Assembly (NCBI RefSeq): GCF_002157225.2
Contig: NZ_CP020038.1
Span: 3,812,501 to 3,876,500 of the forward strand
Direction: 5' to 3'
DNA: 64,000 nucleotides
Origin: Agarilytica rhodophyticola
GTDB lineage: Bacteria; Pseudomonadota; Gammaproteobacteria; Pseudomonadales; Cellvibrionaceae
Both the position numbers and the translations under genes were made by a program. Of this stretch, positions 1 to 8,825 are shown one piece after another. How positions within the stretch are numbered: position 1 is the stretch's first letter; the number at the start of each line of letters is the position of its first letter. The notes below the pieces were generated by a model. That model was not told the origin of the DNA, searched no databases, and was given only the letters and a program-made list of their open reading frames with translations.

Positions 1-833
1 TGATCAACAAAGATATTGTCGGGTTTAACATCTGTATGACATATATCTTGTGCGTGACATTGCTTTAATGTTGCTAATAAATTTTTTGTTATCTCAATAC
101 ATTTTCGATCTTTTGCCTGTCCTCGCCCTAGCATTTTGTGATCTTCTAGAGTCGCACCTTCTGCCTTCTTCATAACAAACGTAATTTTTGGGTCGTCCCC
201 ATCGGTTAAGTCGATAGCACAGCCCTTAAGCCCCGTAGTGCCATCAATTGCAGAAGAGGCGAATTTTTGCAAAAGAATAATTTCGCTCGCTATTTTTTCG
301 GCAGCAGGAGAATGGCCTGCACTGGCTTTGATATCTACATATTTAGCCGCCTTGCCAAGGCTTATATTCTTGATCACTGCATTGTCATCATACGGGGAGA
401 CTGAAACACTTCCGTGCTTGCCTGAGCCAAGGTGTTTTCCTTTGTGAAACATAGCCGAACCAGCGACATTTGACACGTGAATACCATTAGAACTGAGTAT
501 ACTTAGGAGTTCATCTTTTAGTGCCATGGCTTTATCAAGCGCGCCTTGCTGGGCTGCATCTATATCAAGCCCTATGTCTCCTAACATATTTGCCAATTGC
601 ACATTCATCTGGTTGAAAGAGTGTTTCGGTGTTGGCAAAGGAGGAAGACTATGCATATTAATACTTCCCGCAGTCACTCCACTACCATCGAAAAAAGCGC
701 TTAACAAACTTTTAGGACTTGATTCAAACATTGGTTTTGAAATAGATACCTCCTTCGCTGGTGTACTAGGAGGACTTAAACGTATCGCTAATGAGTAAGT
801 AGCTTGCGGCGTTAAATTATCTATTTGGGGCAT
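1..833 (-). CDS. Ser/Thr protein kinase-like protein, 3' end cut by window edge
   Basis: This reading frame is open from the window edge to an ATG at 833 and encodes about 277 residues; the C-terminus lies outside. The ATG has a GGAG six bases upstream, which decides the start. Residues 1 to about 130 look like a low-complexity, Pro/Ser-rich leader followed by a helical stretch. A kinase fold then follows: a glycine loop at G136-x-G138-xx-G141-S-V, the ATP-binding lysine K155 in AVIK, a plausible alpha-C glutamate in the segment ASEIILLQKF, and the catalytic loop HTDVKPDN with D268 and N273. This is the eukaryotic-like (Hanks-type) kinase pattern, so phosphotransfer to Ser/Thr is expected. 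There is no signal peptide or membrane segment in the visible part. The long non-kinase N-terminus resembles secreted effector kinases more than PASTA-type housekeeping kinases, but that is inference. Confidence 0.75.
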   Translation of the reverse strand, partial: MPQIDNLTPQATYSLAIRLSPPSTPAKEVSISKPMFESSPKSLLSAFFDGSGVTAGSINMHSLPPLPTPKHSFNQMNVQLANMLGDIGLDIDAAQQGALDKAMALKDELLSILSSNGIHVSNVAGSAMFHKGKHLGSGKHGSVSVSPYDDNAVIKNISLGKAAKYVDIKASAGHSPAAEKIASEIILLQKFASSAIDGTTGLKGCAIDLTDGDDPKITFVMKKAEGATLEDHKMLGRGQAKDRKCIEITKNLLATLKQCHAQDICHTDVKPDNIFVD

Positions 834-1058
834 TTGGGGCTCCAATGAAGTTGATAATTGTGATTGAGTAGACCAAGGCGTTAAGCAGTTCACTTCAGCG
901 ACAAGTGTTTAAGAAAATTATAAGAGCAGACTGTCTTTTTATGGCACAGCTGTGACCCAATTCACCGATAGTAGAGTGGGCGGCTGACAATGTAGAGAGG
1001 CTTGCTCAATAAGCGTAAATATCGGCAAAGATAAACTCTTCGCGAGTTAAAATGTAGG

Positions 1059-1556
1059 TTAAAGATCGACCTTCTGTACTGTATCACCGATAGTAATCTG
1101 TCCACTTTTCATGATCTTGGCACACATGCCACCATGCCAAAGCATCGCCGCATGCCCACCCTTTCCTAGCGCTTCTTCCATTCGCGAGCATGGATGGCAA
1201 TAGGCAGTAGCTTCAAATAATGCCTCACCAATGGTGAAACGCTGGTGCCTTAAAGCATTGATATTAATTCCAGATACTACTAGATTGCGCCTTAAAGTAG
1301 CAGGTTCAATAATATCTTTACCCAATAGCTTGGCCACCACTTCAATATGTTCAAGACTGATGAGAGTCACCTGTCTGGCCGAGCCAGGAGTACCATGACA
1401 TCGGCGATCCCCTTCAAGACCGAGAGACTCGATAGCGCATACTTGAGACACCACATCAACCTGTCCCCGTCTCTCGCGCCGCAAGCCTATCCACTCTAAT
1501 TTTCCCGGTGCCAGATCTTGAGTGATGCGATTAAACATATTTTGGCGAACGCTCAT
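1059..1556 (-). CDS. MOSC domain protein
   Basis: This 165-residue protein is a stand-alone MOSC domain (molybdenum cofactor sulfurase C-terminal family). Family hallmarks are GLEGDR at 46-51, the PGSARQVTLIS strand at 57-67, LRRNLVVSGIN at 88-98, and the conserved cysteine region around C120 and C123. MOSC proteins are thought to carry or transfer sulfur on a conserved cysteine to molybdenum cofactors or other acceptors; small members such as YiiM detoxify N-hydroxylated compounds. There is no signal peptide, so it should be cytosolic. The ATG follows AGGG with an 8-base gap. It is a single gene diverging from the aminopeptidase downstream; no molybdoenzyme gene is adjacent, so the substrate is unknown. 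Confidence 0.85.
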   Translation of the reverse strand: MSVRQNMFNRITQDLAPGKLEWIGLRRERRGQVDVVSQVCAIESLGLEGDRRCHGTPGSARQVTLISLEHIEVVAKLLGKDIIEPATLRRNLVVSGININALRHQRFTIGEALFEATAYCHPCSRMEEALGKGGHAAMLWHGGMCAKIMKSGQITIGDTVQKVDL

Positions 1557-1768
1557 AAAATGACCCTGTTGTTATGTAACCAACACCCTTATGATGAGTA
1601 ACAATTCTCACAGAGTGCGAAGCAGATAAACCTGCTCTTGTGATATCTTTCATACCGTCTATCGGTTTTTGTCCTTAGCGAGACAGTATCCTGTATAGTA
1701 GTGTCCTATGGGTCAGCTCTCAAGGCCCGCAGAATTCTTAAAATAACTCGAGACCTAGGATTTACGGC

Positions 1769-3685
1769 ATGACATTCTCACGACTCTTTATTGTAGTCAT
1801 TTTTCTCTTTAGCATTACTGGCATTTCCGGCTTGGCCAACGTTAGCAATGCTGCATCCTCACACAAAGGCAAACTTCAACCAGAAAAAGATTACCATTCA
1901 TTTGCCAATACAGATGAGGTCATTCTGACACATATAGATTTGGATTTGGCGGTTGATTTTGATAAAAAGCAAATGCGCGGCCACGCCGTTATGTCTCTTA
2001 AGTATTTAACGGATAAAGCGGAGACATTGGTGCTGGACACTCGTGCTTTAAATATTGAAAAAGTCGAAGTAAGAAAAAAAACCGAAGCTAAGCAAGGCAA
2101 ATGGAAAAAGGCAAAATTTCTTCTCCGAAAAGCCGACCCTGCATTGGGTAGCGCATTGGCAATTGCCCTTAAAGACGGTGTCGATGAAGTTAAGGTGCAT
2201 TATAGCACCAGCCCTGAAGCCTCAGGTCTGCAATGGCTGACGCCGGCACAAACGGCTGGTAAAAAGCACCCATTTCTATTTAGCCAAGCGCAAGCTATCC
2301 ACGCGCGAAGTTTTATCCCTTTGCAAGATACCCCGCAAGTTAGAGTGACCTACAACGCGACTATTCGCACACCTAAAGCTTTGCGTGCTGTAATGAGTGC
2401 GGAAAATGATCCTGAAGCCGAACGCAATGGTGTCTATACATTTAAAATGCCCCAGGCCATTCCTTCTTACTTGATTGCCATCGCAGTGGGTGACCTTGAA
2501 TTTAAGGCGATGGGAAAACGTACGGGTGTCTACGCCGAAGCAGAAATACTAAATGCTGCCGCTGCCGAATTTGCCGATACGGAATCAATGCTGGAAGAAA
2601 CCGAGAAAAAATTTGGCCCCTACAGCTGGGGACGTTATGACTTGCTGATTTTACCACCTAGTTTTCCCTTTGGTGGCATGGAAAACCCTCGCCTCTCGTT
2701 TATCACTCCCACGGTAATCGCTGGCGACAAAAGTTTAGTGGCCTTGATCGCTCATGAGTTAGCCCACTCCTGGTCTGGTAACACTGTCACCAATGCTACT
2801 TGGCGTGATTTATGGCTCAATGAAGGATTCACCACTTATCTTACCTACCGTATTATGGAGATTATTTACGGTGAGCGACGCTTTAAAATGGAGAGTGTGC
2901 TTGGCTATCAAGATTTGGAAGCAGCGGTTGCTTCTGTTAAAGAGGATGACCAAAGACTTGCCGTTGACGTGCGCGGCCGCGATCCAGACGATGCTTTTTC
3001 CAATATTCCTTATGAAAAAGGCTCTTTACTACTGACTGAAATTGAACATAAGATCGGACGTGAAGCCTTCGATGAATTTTTAAAAACCTATTTTGCTAAA
3101 TATCAATTCCAAAGCCTACATACTGAAGAGTTTTTAGACTATCTCAATACTCATTTGATCAAGCGTTATCCGGATAAATTATCGTTAGACCGAGTTAAGC
3201 AATGGGTTTACGAAAGTGGTTTTCCTGCCGATGCCCCCAAGCCACAGTCTGATGCCTTTACTATTATTGAAGACAAGCGTGAGCGTTGGTTAGCAGGTGG
3301 ACTTATCGCCAGAAAAATTCGCCACGGCGAATGGACTGTTCACGAATGGTTATTCTTTTTAAATAATTTACCCGAACAACTAAGTGCTTCACAAATGGCA
3401 GAGTTAGATCGTGTGTTTGAACTGACAGAGTCAAAGAATAATGAGATTGCTCACAGTTGGCTGTTAATCGCTATTCGCAATGATTACCAACCGGCCTATC
3501 CTCGTCTTGAAAAATACCTAGTGGAAATTGGAAGAAGAAAACTCATTACCCCCTTGTACGATGCACTTATGAAAACTAAAAAGGGAGCGGTGTTTGCCAA
3601 ACGTGTTTATAAAAAGGCACGACCCGGCTACCATCCCCTGGCACAAGGAACTATGGATAAAATTGTTTACCCTGAGGGAAAATAA
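1769..3685 (+). CDS. M1 family aminopeptidase, LTA4-hydrolase-like, secreted
   Basis: This is a zinc aminopeptidase of family M1 that should trim N-terminal residues from peptides outside the cytoplasm. A signal peptide spans about residues 1-28 and ends in SNAAS. The exopeptidase motif GGMEN is at 302-306. The zinc site HELAH is at 329-333, with E330 as the catalytic base and the third ligand E352 exactly 18 residues after H333 (WLNEGF). The length of 638 residues and the helical C-terminal region match the leukotriene-A4-hydrolase/cold-active aminopeptidase branch rather than the about 870-residue PepN branch. The ATG has AGGA eight bases upstream. An 11-bp hairpin lies about 60 bp downstream. 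It is monocistronic. All catalytic residues are intact. Confidence 0.93.
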   Translation: MTFSRLFIVVIFLFSITGISGLANVSNAASSHKGKLQPEKDYHSFANTDEVILTHIDLDLAVDFDKKQMRGHAVMSLKYLTDKAETLVLDTRALNIEKVEVRKKTEAKQGKWKKAKFLLRKADPALGSALAIALKDGVDEVKVHYSTSPEASGLQWLTPAQTAGKKHPFLFSQAQAIHARSFIPLQDTPQVRVTYNATIRTPKALRAVMSAENDPEAERNGVYTFKMPQAIPSYLIAIAVGDLEFKAMGKRTGVYAEAEILNAAAAEFADTESMLEETEKKFGPYSWGRYDLLILPPSFPFGGMENPRLSFITPTVIAGDKSLVALIAHELAHSWSGNTVTNATWRDLWLNEGFTTYLTYRIMEIIYGERRFKMESVLGYQDLEAAVASVKEDDQRLAVDVRGRDPDDAFSNIPYEKGSLLLTEIEHKIGREAFDEFLKTYFAKYQFQSLHTEEFLDYLNTHLIKRYPDKLSLDRVKQWVYESGFPADAPKPQSDAFTIIEDKRERWLAGGLIARKIRHGEWTVHEWLFFLNNLPEQLSASQMAELDRVFELTESKNNEIAHSWLLIAIRNDYQPAYPRLEKYLVEIGRRKLITPLYDALMKTKKGAVFAKRVYKKARPGYHPLAQGTMDKIVYPEGK

Positions 3686-3744
3686 CGTCTTACCTATTCA
3701 CCCTCTTCATCTCTTAATCCATTTATCTATTCATCTATGTTCTA

Positions 3745-3773
3745 TTTCTGTTGGCACCTAACGCCAACAGAAA
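3745..3773. terminator. Hairpin downstream of aminopeptidase gene
   Basis: A perfect 11-bp stem (TTTCTGTTGGC paired with GCCAACAGAAA) around a 7-base loop lies 60 bp after the aminopeptidase stop. There is no T-run after it on either strand, so it may be a transcript-end stabiliser or a weak terminator rather than a classical rho-independent one. Confidence 0.45.
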
Positions 3774-3930
3774 CTCTATCGACTATAGTTACAACGCCTA
3801 AATCACAGTGGATAGTTCTCTTTGGCTTGAATCTGCCGTTCTAGTTTATATATTTGCCCAAACAAGCTCCAAGCTCTTGTCGCCCATACATACTATCTTT
3901 AAGCGTAGTAAATGAACTATTTGACAGGAC

Positions 3931-5733
3931 ATGCCACATTTAATACATAACTGTTCATCATCTCTACTGAGCAAGAATATGTTTACGTTTAATCTTGGCA
4001 AACTCCACAAGAGTAGTCAGACCAACCGCACAAGCGAAAAGCATGGCTCCCAGCCTAATACGCTTGTGCGGGCGACCAGTCGACCGCCGGTAATGAGTGC
4101 AAGTGCAGCCAGCACGGCTACCCGCAGGGAGAATAATAGTGGCAGTGATAATGAAATACGCCCTCTCAGACGCCAGCATCATGAAGACCATATCGCCGCG
4201 AGGATGCGGCATCAATTACATATTAATCAAACAGACAAAACCGAGGCAACATCACATTCTAAGCACATATCACAGAAACAAGTAAGCCCAAGGCCAGATA
4301 CTAGTACTCCGGTACTAAGCGTCAATCATGAAATCATAGAAAAACACGGCTTATCGGTGAGCGAAACCCTTAAATTAATAAAATGCGCCGACTACAGTCG
4401 AGCGGTAACTAAGCCCCCTAGCGAAGCCATGGAAGGCATCCCTATGCCCTTAGATAGCTCAAGTATGGCTGATGTGTTCCCTCAACTAAACGCTAAAGAT
4501 GTGGAACGCATGATGCGGTTATTAGAAAAATCGGGCTGTCGCATTTATATCAACCAAACAGAGGAAATAGGTAAAGGCAAGATAGTGTTTGCCGCTGCAG
4601 GTACAAAATATATGAACCCAAGAGATTTCATGCAGAACGGCCAAATCTTTTGCGGCATGAAAGGCATAAAAATGAATCCTTTAGAAAAACTATGTCAATT
4701 AATGAATAAAAATGACATCAAACCCGATATTTATACTGGCCACTCCCTGGGTGGACTGATGGCAATGGCAGCCTACTCAGCCATCGAAAAACACGAAAAT
4801 AACAATTTTGTGCCAACGGTAAGCTCGATTGAGAAAACACCAGAAGAAGATGATCGTATAGTCTATATATTCGATGGCGCTCCAGCCAATAAAAAAACGA
4901 AGCGGGCATTTAATATGAGTGACTACTTAGGAGCGCAAGATAATCAAGATGCTATTATCAGTGCTCATTTGGACTCAGCAGATTCGTTGCGAGAAAAAGT
5001 ACTGCGGGCAATGCGAGGCAAACGTAAATCACGTCGCGACTCACCTCCGCGCCTTGATCTGCCTAAATCTATCGCTATACCTCCATCCCATGATCCTTCC
5101 TCTAGCTCACACAAGTTAACTAATATTGCCAAATCAATTAGAAGCCATTTATTAAAGCGGAGTGAGAATTTAGAAATACTCGCAAGTAGTACTAAAGAAA
5201 TTGACAGTAATCCGATCCAGAAACAAATCGCACAATGGCAAACTGCGGTAAGTAAATTCGAGCAATTAGCAAGGCAGCTCTCTATAGGGAAACAAGAGCA
5301 GCAAGGTGAACACGAGGTCACACTTAAACAAATTGAAGAGGTTATGGCAGCTGAAGAAAATGCCATGCAAGAATTGCTAAACTTAAACAGCACATTAAAG
5401 TCAATGAGTAATGAAGACAAAGCTAAGCATCAGGATAAAATTAAAATATTTGAGCAGCTTCTCAAGCGCTTAAATACCACTAAAAGCTCCTTAGCCTCAA
5501 CAATGGCAAGTCCTGGTACTCCTAGCGAAGAACTCATCGAAAATATATCGACAAACACATCGCAAAATAAAGAGCAGCACACACCTATAGCAGCCCCCTC
5601 CTCTGCACCAAGCAACAATCAACCTCCATTAAAAAATAATACTGAGAATACAAAAGCCCACATGCCTCAAGACCAGAGCTCAGGAAAAGGAAGAGTTAAG
5701 GCTTTGGTAGATCGTTTCGAAGCAATGAAATAG
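3931..5733 (+). CDS. Lipase-like (class 3 type) protein with disordered N-terminus and coiled coil
   Basis: The protein of up to 600 residues has three parts. Residues 1 to about 130 are rich in Ser, Asn, His and Arg and look disordered. The middle, about 140-320, carries the lipase nucleophile elbow GHSLGG at 270-275 (S272), preceded by a strand ending in DIYT, followed by a possible acid at the IFDGAPA segment. The C-terminal half is Ser/Lys-rich with helical, coiled-coil-like segments around 430-520. There is no N-terminal signal peptide, so a Sec-secreted lipase is unlikely. This architecture resembles lipase-like effectors delivered by specialised secretion systems, an inference only. 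The start is uncertain: the ATG at 3931 has AGGA only one base away, while the ATG at 3979 (residue 17) has GAG seven bases away and would give 584 residues. Confidence 0.7.
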   Translation: MPHLIHNCSSSLLSKNMFTFNLGKLHKSSQTNRTSEKHGSQPNTLVRATSRPPVMSASAASTATRRENNSGSDNEIRPLRRQHHEDHIAARMRHQLHINQTDKTEATSHSKHISQKQVSPRPDTSTPVLSVNHEIIEKHGLSVSETLKLIKCADYSRAVTKPPSEAMEGIPMPLDSSSMADVFPQLNAKDVERMMRLLEKSGCRIYINQTEEIGKGKIVFAAAGTKYMNPRDFMQNGQIFCGMKGIKMNPLEKLCQLMNKNDIKPDIYTGHSLGGLMAMAAYSAIEKHENNNFVPTVSSIEKTPEEDDRIVYIFDGAPANKKTKRAFNMSDYLGAQDNQDAIISAHLDSADSLREKVLRAMRGKRKSRRDSPPRLDLPKSIAIPPSHDPSSSSHKLTNIAKSIRSHLLKRSENLEILASSTKEIDSNPIQKQIAQWQTAVSKFEQLARQLSIGKQEQQGEHEVTLKQIEEVMAAEENAMQELLNLNSTLKSMSNEDKAKHQDKIKIFEQLLKRLNTTKSSLASTMASPGTPSEELIENISTNTSQNKEQHTPIAAPSSAPSNNQPPLKNNTENTKAHMPQDQSSGKGRVKALVDRFEAMK

Positions 5734-5751
5734 GTACAAAAACGGGCTTGC

Positions 5752-6144
5752 TTAAAATAACGTATTGTTATTCTTTGATTCGCTTGGAACAACTTGTAAC
5801 ACATCCCAATGCTCAACTATCTTACCTTGTTCATCAAGTCTAAAAATATCAATACCCGCATAGTCTTTATCCCCAGGCCAGGTTTGATGGCAGTGAAGCA
5901 CTACCATATTACCCTCGGCGATGACACGTTTAAACACCACTCTCTTGCCTGGATACTCAGCAGCCATACGTTGAAAGTATTCGATAAATGCTTCTTTTCC
6001 ATCTGCCACATGGGGATTGTGTTGGATGTACTCGCTACCGGCATATTTTTCAATGGCTTCGCGAGGTTTGCACTGATTGAACATTAGATCATAGAAATTT
6101 TGCACGCATGCTTTATTTTGCTCTAAATCTTTACTCACCTTCAC
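5752..6144 (-). CDS. SnoaL-like / NTF2-fold protein
   Basis: This 130-residue protein has the layout of the SnoaL-like polyketide-cyclase branch of the NTF2 superfamily: an N-terminal helix with NFYDLMFNQ, the Y[10 protein letters not shown] segment at about 38-48, a central LHCHQTW strand, and the closing [19 protein letters not shown] strand. Such cone-shaped proteins bind small hydrophobic ligands; most members have no assigned reaction, so none is given here. The start codon is GTG at 6144 with AAGG four bases upstream; a second in-frame GTG lies two codons later. It ends 19 bp from the end of the lipase-like gene, facing it. Confidence 0.85.
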   Translation of the reverse strand: MKVSKDLEQNKACVQNFYDLMFNQCKPREAIEKYAGSEYIQHNPHVADGKEAFIEYFQRMAAEYPGKRVVFKRVIAEGNMVVLHCHQTWPGDKDYAGIDIFRLDEQGKIVEHWDVLQVVPSESKNNNTLF

Positions 6145-6201
6145 TAAGCCTTAATTTTAGTAAAAAATAAATTCTACCATTAACCAGACTTTTGTATCAG
6201 C

Positions 6202-6726
6202 TCACTGTGTCGCACCTACATTTCGGTAAACAAACTCGCGAGCAGTTTCACGACAATCGTTGCCGTAATCTTGCTTCACATAATGCTCGAGCGCTTCCTT
6301 GTTGGTATTGGCGGTAGTTCCTGTAGCGTCAATCTCAAAAAAACCAGAATTAGGGTCAAACAACAGAACGGATGTACCGGTGCCAGTAACACACATAATT
6401 TCATGGTTTTGCCCCGAAGAAGGCATAGGGGATGCGCCAAAATACATTGCCACTCGGAAAAAGCGCCGATTTGGTAAGGGATTGGCATTGGCGTTGTAAT
6501 TTGCGATAGTCACTTGGGGGTTATCTCTTTTGTTACGCGCCCAGTTAAAGCATGGGGTGTACTGACGAAACTGAGTCGCGGCAGTTCGCAATGCGGCATA
6601 ATCTTTTGAATTCCAGTTATACCACGCTCCAGTATCACGAGTACTTAGATACTCACACGCCCAGTAACACACACCTCGACTGTCAAACAATGCTTGATTG
6701 AGTTGATGAAGTTGGGTAATAGCCAT
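6202..6726 (-). CDS. Putative C58 (YopT/AvrPphB-like) cysteine protease
   Basis: This 174-residue protein carries the spacing expected of a papain-like Cys-His-Asp triad of peptidase family C58: C20 in the context GVCYWACEYL, H108 in QNHEIMCVTG, and D124 in LLFDPNSGFF. The F-D-P-N-x-G-x-F signature after a two-strand hairpin is characteristic of YopT, AvrPphB and related toxins, which cleave host proteins. Family members are usually larger (about 260-320 residues), so this is a minimal catalytic domain with no visible targeting region. There is no signal peptide. AAGGA lies 8 bases before the ATG. Two inverted repeats sit in the upstream region. Assignment rests on motif spacing only; another papain-fold family such as the C70/C39-like peptidases is possible. 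Confidence 0.6.
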   Translation of the reverse strand: MAITQLHQLNQALFDSRGVCYWACEYLSTRDTGAWYNWNSKDYAALRTAATQFRQYTPCFNWARNKRDNPQVTIANYNANANPLPNRRFFRVAMYFGASPMPSSGQNHEIMCVTGTGTSVLLFDPNSGFFEIDATGTTANTNKEALEHYVKQDYGNDCRETAREFVYRNVGATQ

Positions 6727-6738
6727 CTCTATTTTCCT

Positions 6739-6784
6739 TGTTTATATATAAACAGACAGTGAAGCAGTACCGCACTAGGTACTG
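6739..6784. promoter_or_regulatory. Two inverted repeats upstream of the C58-like gene
   Basis: A perfect 16-bp palindrome TGTTTATATATAAACA occupies 6739-6754, 12 bp upstream of the C58-like start codon, and a 7-bp inverted repeat (CAGTACC, six-base loop, GGTACTG) occupies 6765-6784. The first could be an operator for a dimeric regulator or a leader hairpin. The binding protein is unknown. Confidence 0.35.
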
Positions 6785-6935
6785 ACCAAATCGAGCGCCC
6801 CTCATTAGGGCCACTTGCTTTAATCATAGTAGCAGACGAGATACCAAAACTGGCCCTTCTATCATATCAATCTATTTAACCAACTGGATCTGCCTGAATG
6901 GAATATGCTTATAGTTAGCGTAATAGGACAAGGTT

Positions 6936-6965
6936 TTGACCAACCGGTGTAATCCCTGCTATTAT
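6936..6965 (+). promoter_or_regulatory. Candidate sigma-70 promoter of tetR
   Basis: TTGACC at 6936-6941 and TATTAT at 6960-6965 are separated by 18 bases and lie about 42 bp before the TetR start codon. Each hexamer matches five of six consensus bases. Confidence 0.4.
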
Positions 6966-7007
6966 CACAACTGTTACAGCTAGATATGAAAATTTTAGGA
7001 GATGACC

Positions 7008-7592
7008 ATGCCCTGGGAAAAGTCTTTCGATGTTGAAGAAGCGGTAGGCTTAGGCCTTAATGTTTTCTGGGCAAAAGGCTACGAAGCAACCTCCCTATCC
7101 GATCTACTTGAGGCCATCGGGATTAATAAGGGAAGCTTTTACAATGCTTTTGGCAGTAAGAAAAAATTATTTGTTCGTGGCCTGCTAAAGTACGATACAG
7201 AGCAGCGTAAAGCGATGATGGATGAATTGTCGGCGTTACAGAATCCGGTAACCGCCATCACTATGTTTTTCGATGAAATCATCGACCAAAGTTTATGTGA
7301 TAAGGAGCATAAGGGCTGTCTGTTTGTTAATACAGCGCTGGATATGCCCAATCATGATGAAGATATTCAGAGTATCGTTAAAAAAAGCTTAGCCGAGTCG
7401 GAAACTTTTTTCTTAGAACAAATAGCCTTGGGACAAAAAACCGGGACTATTCCTGACACAGTGGATCAACATCAAGTGGCTAAGGCACTTTTAGCCTCCA
7501 CTGTTGGCTTGAGAGTGCTCGCCAGGGGCACATTTGATGAATATGGTCTACGGGCAGTAAAAGAGCAAGCTATCAGTTTACTTAAGCTATAG
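7008..7592 (+). CDS. TetR/AcrR family transcriptional regulator
   Basis: This is a 194-residue TetR repressor: N-terminal helix-turn-helix (KGYEATSLSDLLEAIGINKG and the following SFYNAFGSKKKLF) and a helical ligand-binding C-terminal domain with the KGCLFVNTALD segment typical of the NemR/AcuR-like subgroup. The start is set at the ATG at 7008 because AGGAG at 6997-7001 abuts an upstream ATG at 7002 but lies six bases from 7008, and because the paralogue at 27743-28324 begins with the same MPWEKSFDV. The neighbouring genes face away or are unrelated, so no target is evident; regulators of this type often sense electrophiles or fatty-acid-like ligands. A hairpin follows the gene. Confidence 0.92.
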   Translation: MPWEKSFDVEEAVGLGLNVFWAKGYEATSLSDLLEAIGINKGSFYNAFGSKKKLFVRGLLKYDTEQRKAMMDELSALQNPVTAITMFFDEIIDQSLCDKEHKGCLFVNTALDMPNHDEDIQSIVKKSLAESETFFLEQIALGQKTGTIPDTVDQHQVAKALLASTVGLRVLARGTFDEYGLRAVKEQAISLLKL

Positions 7593-7603
7593 CGATAAAA
7601 ATG

Positions 7604-7655
7604 AAACTCAACAATAATTATTAATAATGTCCCTGTGTTAAAAATTGTTGAGTTT
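7604..7655. terminator. Hairpin after tetR
   Basis: AAACTCAACAAT at 7604-7615 pairs perfectly with ATTGTTGAGTTT at 7644-7655 (12 bp, 28-base loop). The T-run is short, so termination strength is uncertain. It lies between the ends of the convergent tetR and LNS2-like genes and could serve both. Confidence 0.4.
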
Positions 7656-7745
7656 TACAAAAATGTTTTAGGGCCTGTTGATACTAATTAAATCGCTCCT
7701 ATCGTCCCTAAAACTCGCAAGTTTACACACGATATTTTTTAATCG

Positions 7746-8825
7746 CTATAGTGAGACACGGCGGCAACGAGCTTGTGCACTTGGCTCGACAACATCAAAA
7801 AAGTGGCCGCTATAATCGCCGTTAATTTCTTGTGTTCCCCTACGCCCAGCATTTTCACCAATGATCCAGGTTTCATTTTTATCAATACCTGCATCTTCAT
7901 ATGCTGTAATATCCGTATCGGCGTTGCCATATGCTCTTACAATATTTAATCCTTTATCTATGATTGAGCGAATGTATTCACGCTTATAACCTAAAGTATC
8001 AAGATCCAAAATATTTTCAGAATTTTCATTCGTGCGTAAATGCCATTGAGGTAAATCAATCACATCCGTAAACCACTCTCTGGTGTCGCGAGCAACCCAA
8101 TAAGGCCGACCTGTCACGAAAATCACACGATAGCCTTTATCGATATAAGTTTGCACTGTTTCTTTTACATAGGGCCAGCGCTGCGCCGTAGACACACCAA
8201 AATAATCTCCTATGCCTTCAAAGTCATTTAAAGTCAAGGTACCATCAATATCAAACAGTATGGTATCTTGTCCGCGTGGAACAACAGATACAAAACCATC
8301 TGCTGAGCTAAGGTCACCTTCCACAATCATACGCACAATGTACTCACCTTCAGGCTTACCTGGCACATTGACATAAACCTTGCCATCCCGGTCTGTTTTA
8401 TAACGTCCCAAATAGCTCCAATCATTCATGCCAGTACCATACAAGTAGGCATGTATATATTCTTGCTCTAAGTCTTTATGAAAAATACGGTTGTAATCGA
8501 ATTTACCAACAATCTCAATCGATTCTTGAGGATTAGCGATTTCATCGTGAACCATATGGTACGGTGAATATTTCCCTGCCCAATAGCGACTGCTCAATCG
8601 CCTGAAGGAACGTTGCTGTGGACCTTCTAACGCAGGCAAATTTAAAGCGCCACGATAATCAGGACAACCCGCTATCGTCTCAGCAGGAACACTTGGCATC
8701 GGATCTAAATCTGGATTAGGTGGATTCACAGAGTTAGCGTTTGCCGAGCTATAACCGGAAGTTAATGATAATGAAACGATAGCCACATAACTCAAAACTC
8801 TCATTGATTTTTTTATTAATAGCAT
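7746..8825 (-). CDS. Secreted LNS2/lipin-like HAD phosphatase
   Basis: The 359-residue product begins with a signal peptide (hydrophobic stretch about 9-24, likely cleavage after SSANA). A beta-sandwich-like region at about 95-185 precedes a HAD phosphatase domain: motif I DIDGT at 192-196 (D192 nucleophile, D194 acid/base), motif II threonine in FVTGRPYW, a lysine in the LGYKREYI segment, and the acidic motif GNADTDITAY at 300-309. This arrangement is that of the LNS2 (Lipin/Ned1/Smp2) group, whose eukaryotic members dephosphorylate phosphatidate. Substrate here is unproven. The start is set at the ATG at 8825 because AGGA lies eight bases upstream; the longer frame to 8870 lacks a ribosome site. 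Export is unusual for a lipin-like enzyme. Confidence 0.8.
   Translation of the reverse strand: MLLIKKSMRVLSYVAIVSLSLTSGYSSANANSVNPPNPDLDPMPSVPAETIAGCPDYRGALNLPALEGPQQRSFRRLSSRYWAGKYSPYHMVHDEIANPQESIEIVGKFDYNRIFHKDLEQEYIHAYLYGTGMNDWSYLGRYKTDRDGKVYVNVPGKPEGEYIVRMIVEGDLSSADGFVSVVPRGQDTILFDIDGTLTLNDFEGIGDYFGVSTAQRWPYVKETVQTYIDKGYRVIFVTGRPYWVARDTREWFTDVIDLPQWHLRTNENSENILDLDTLGYKREYIRSIIDKGLNIVRAYGNADTDITAYEDAGIDKNETWIIGENAGRRGTQEINGDYSGHFFDVVEPSAQARCRRVSL

Noticed and set aside
238-798. Two short plus-strand frames (238-447, 526-798)
   Set aside because: Both lie antisense to the kinase gene, whose motifs and ribosome site are clear.
4965-5420. 151-codon minus-strand frame
   Set aside because: Antisense to the C-terminal part of the lipase-like gene; rich in Ser/Cys/Leu as expected of a shadow frame.
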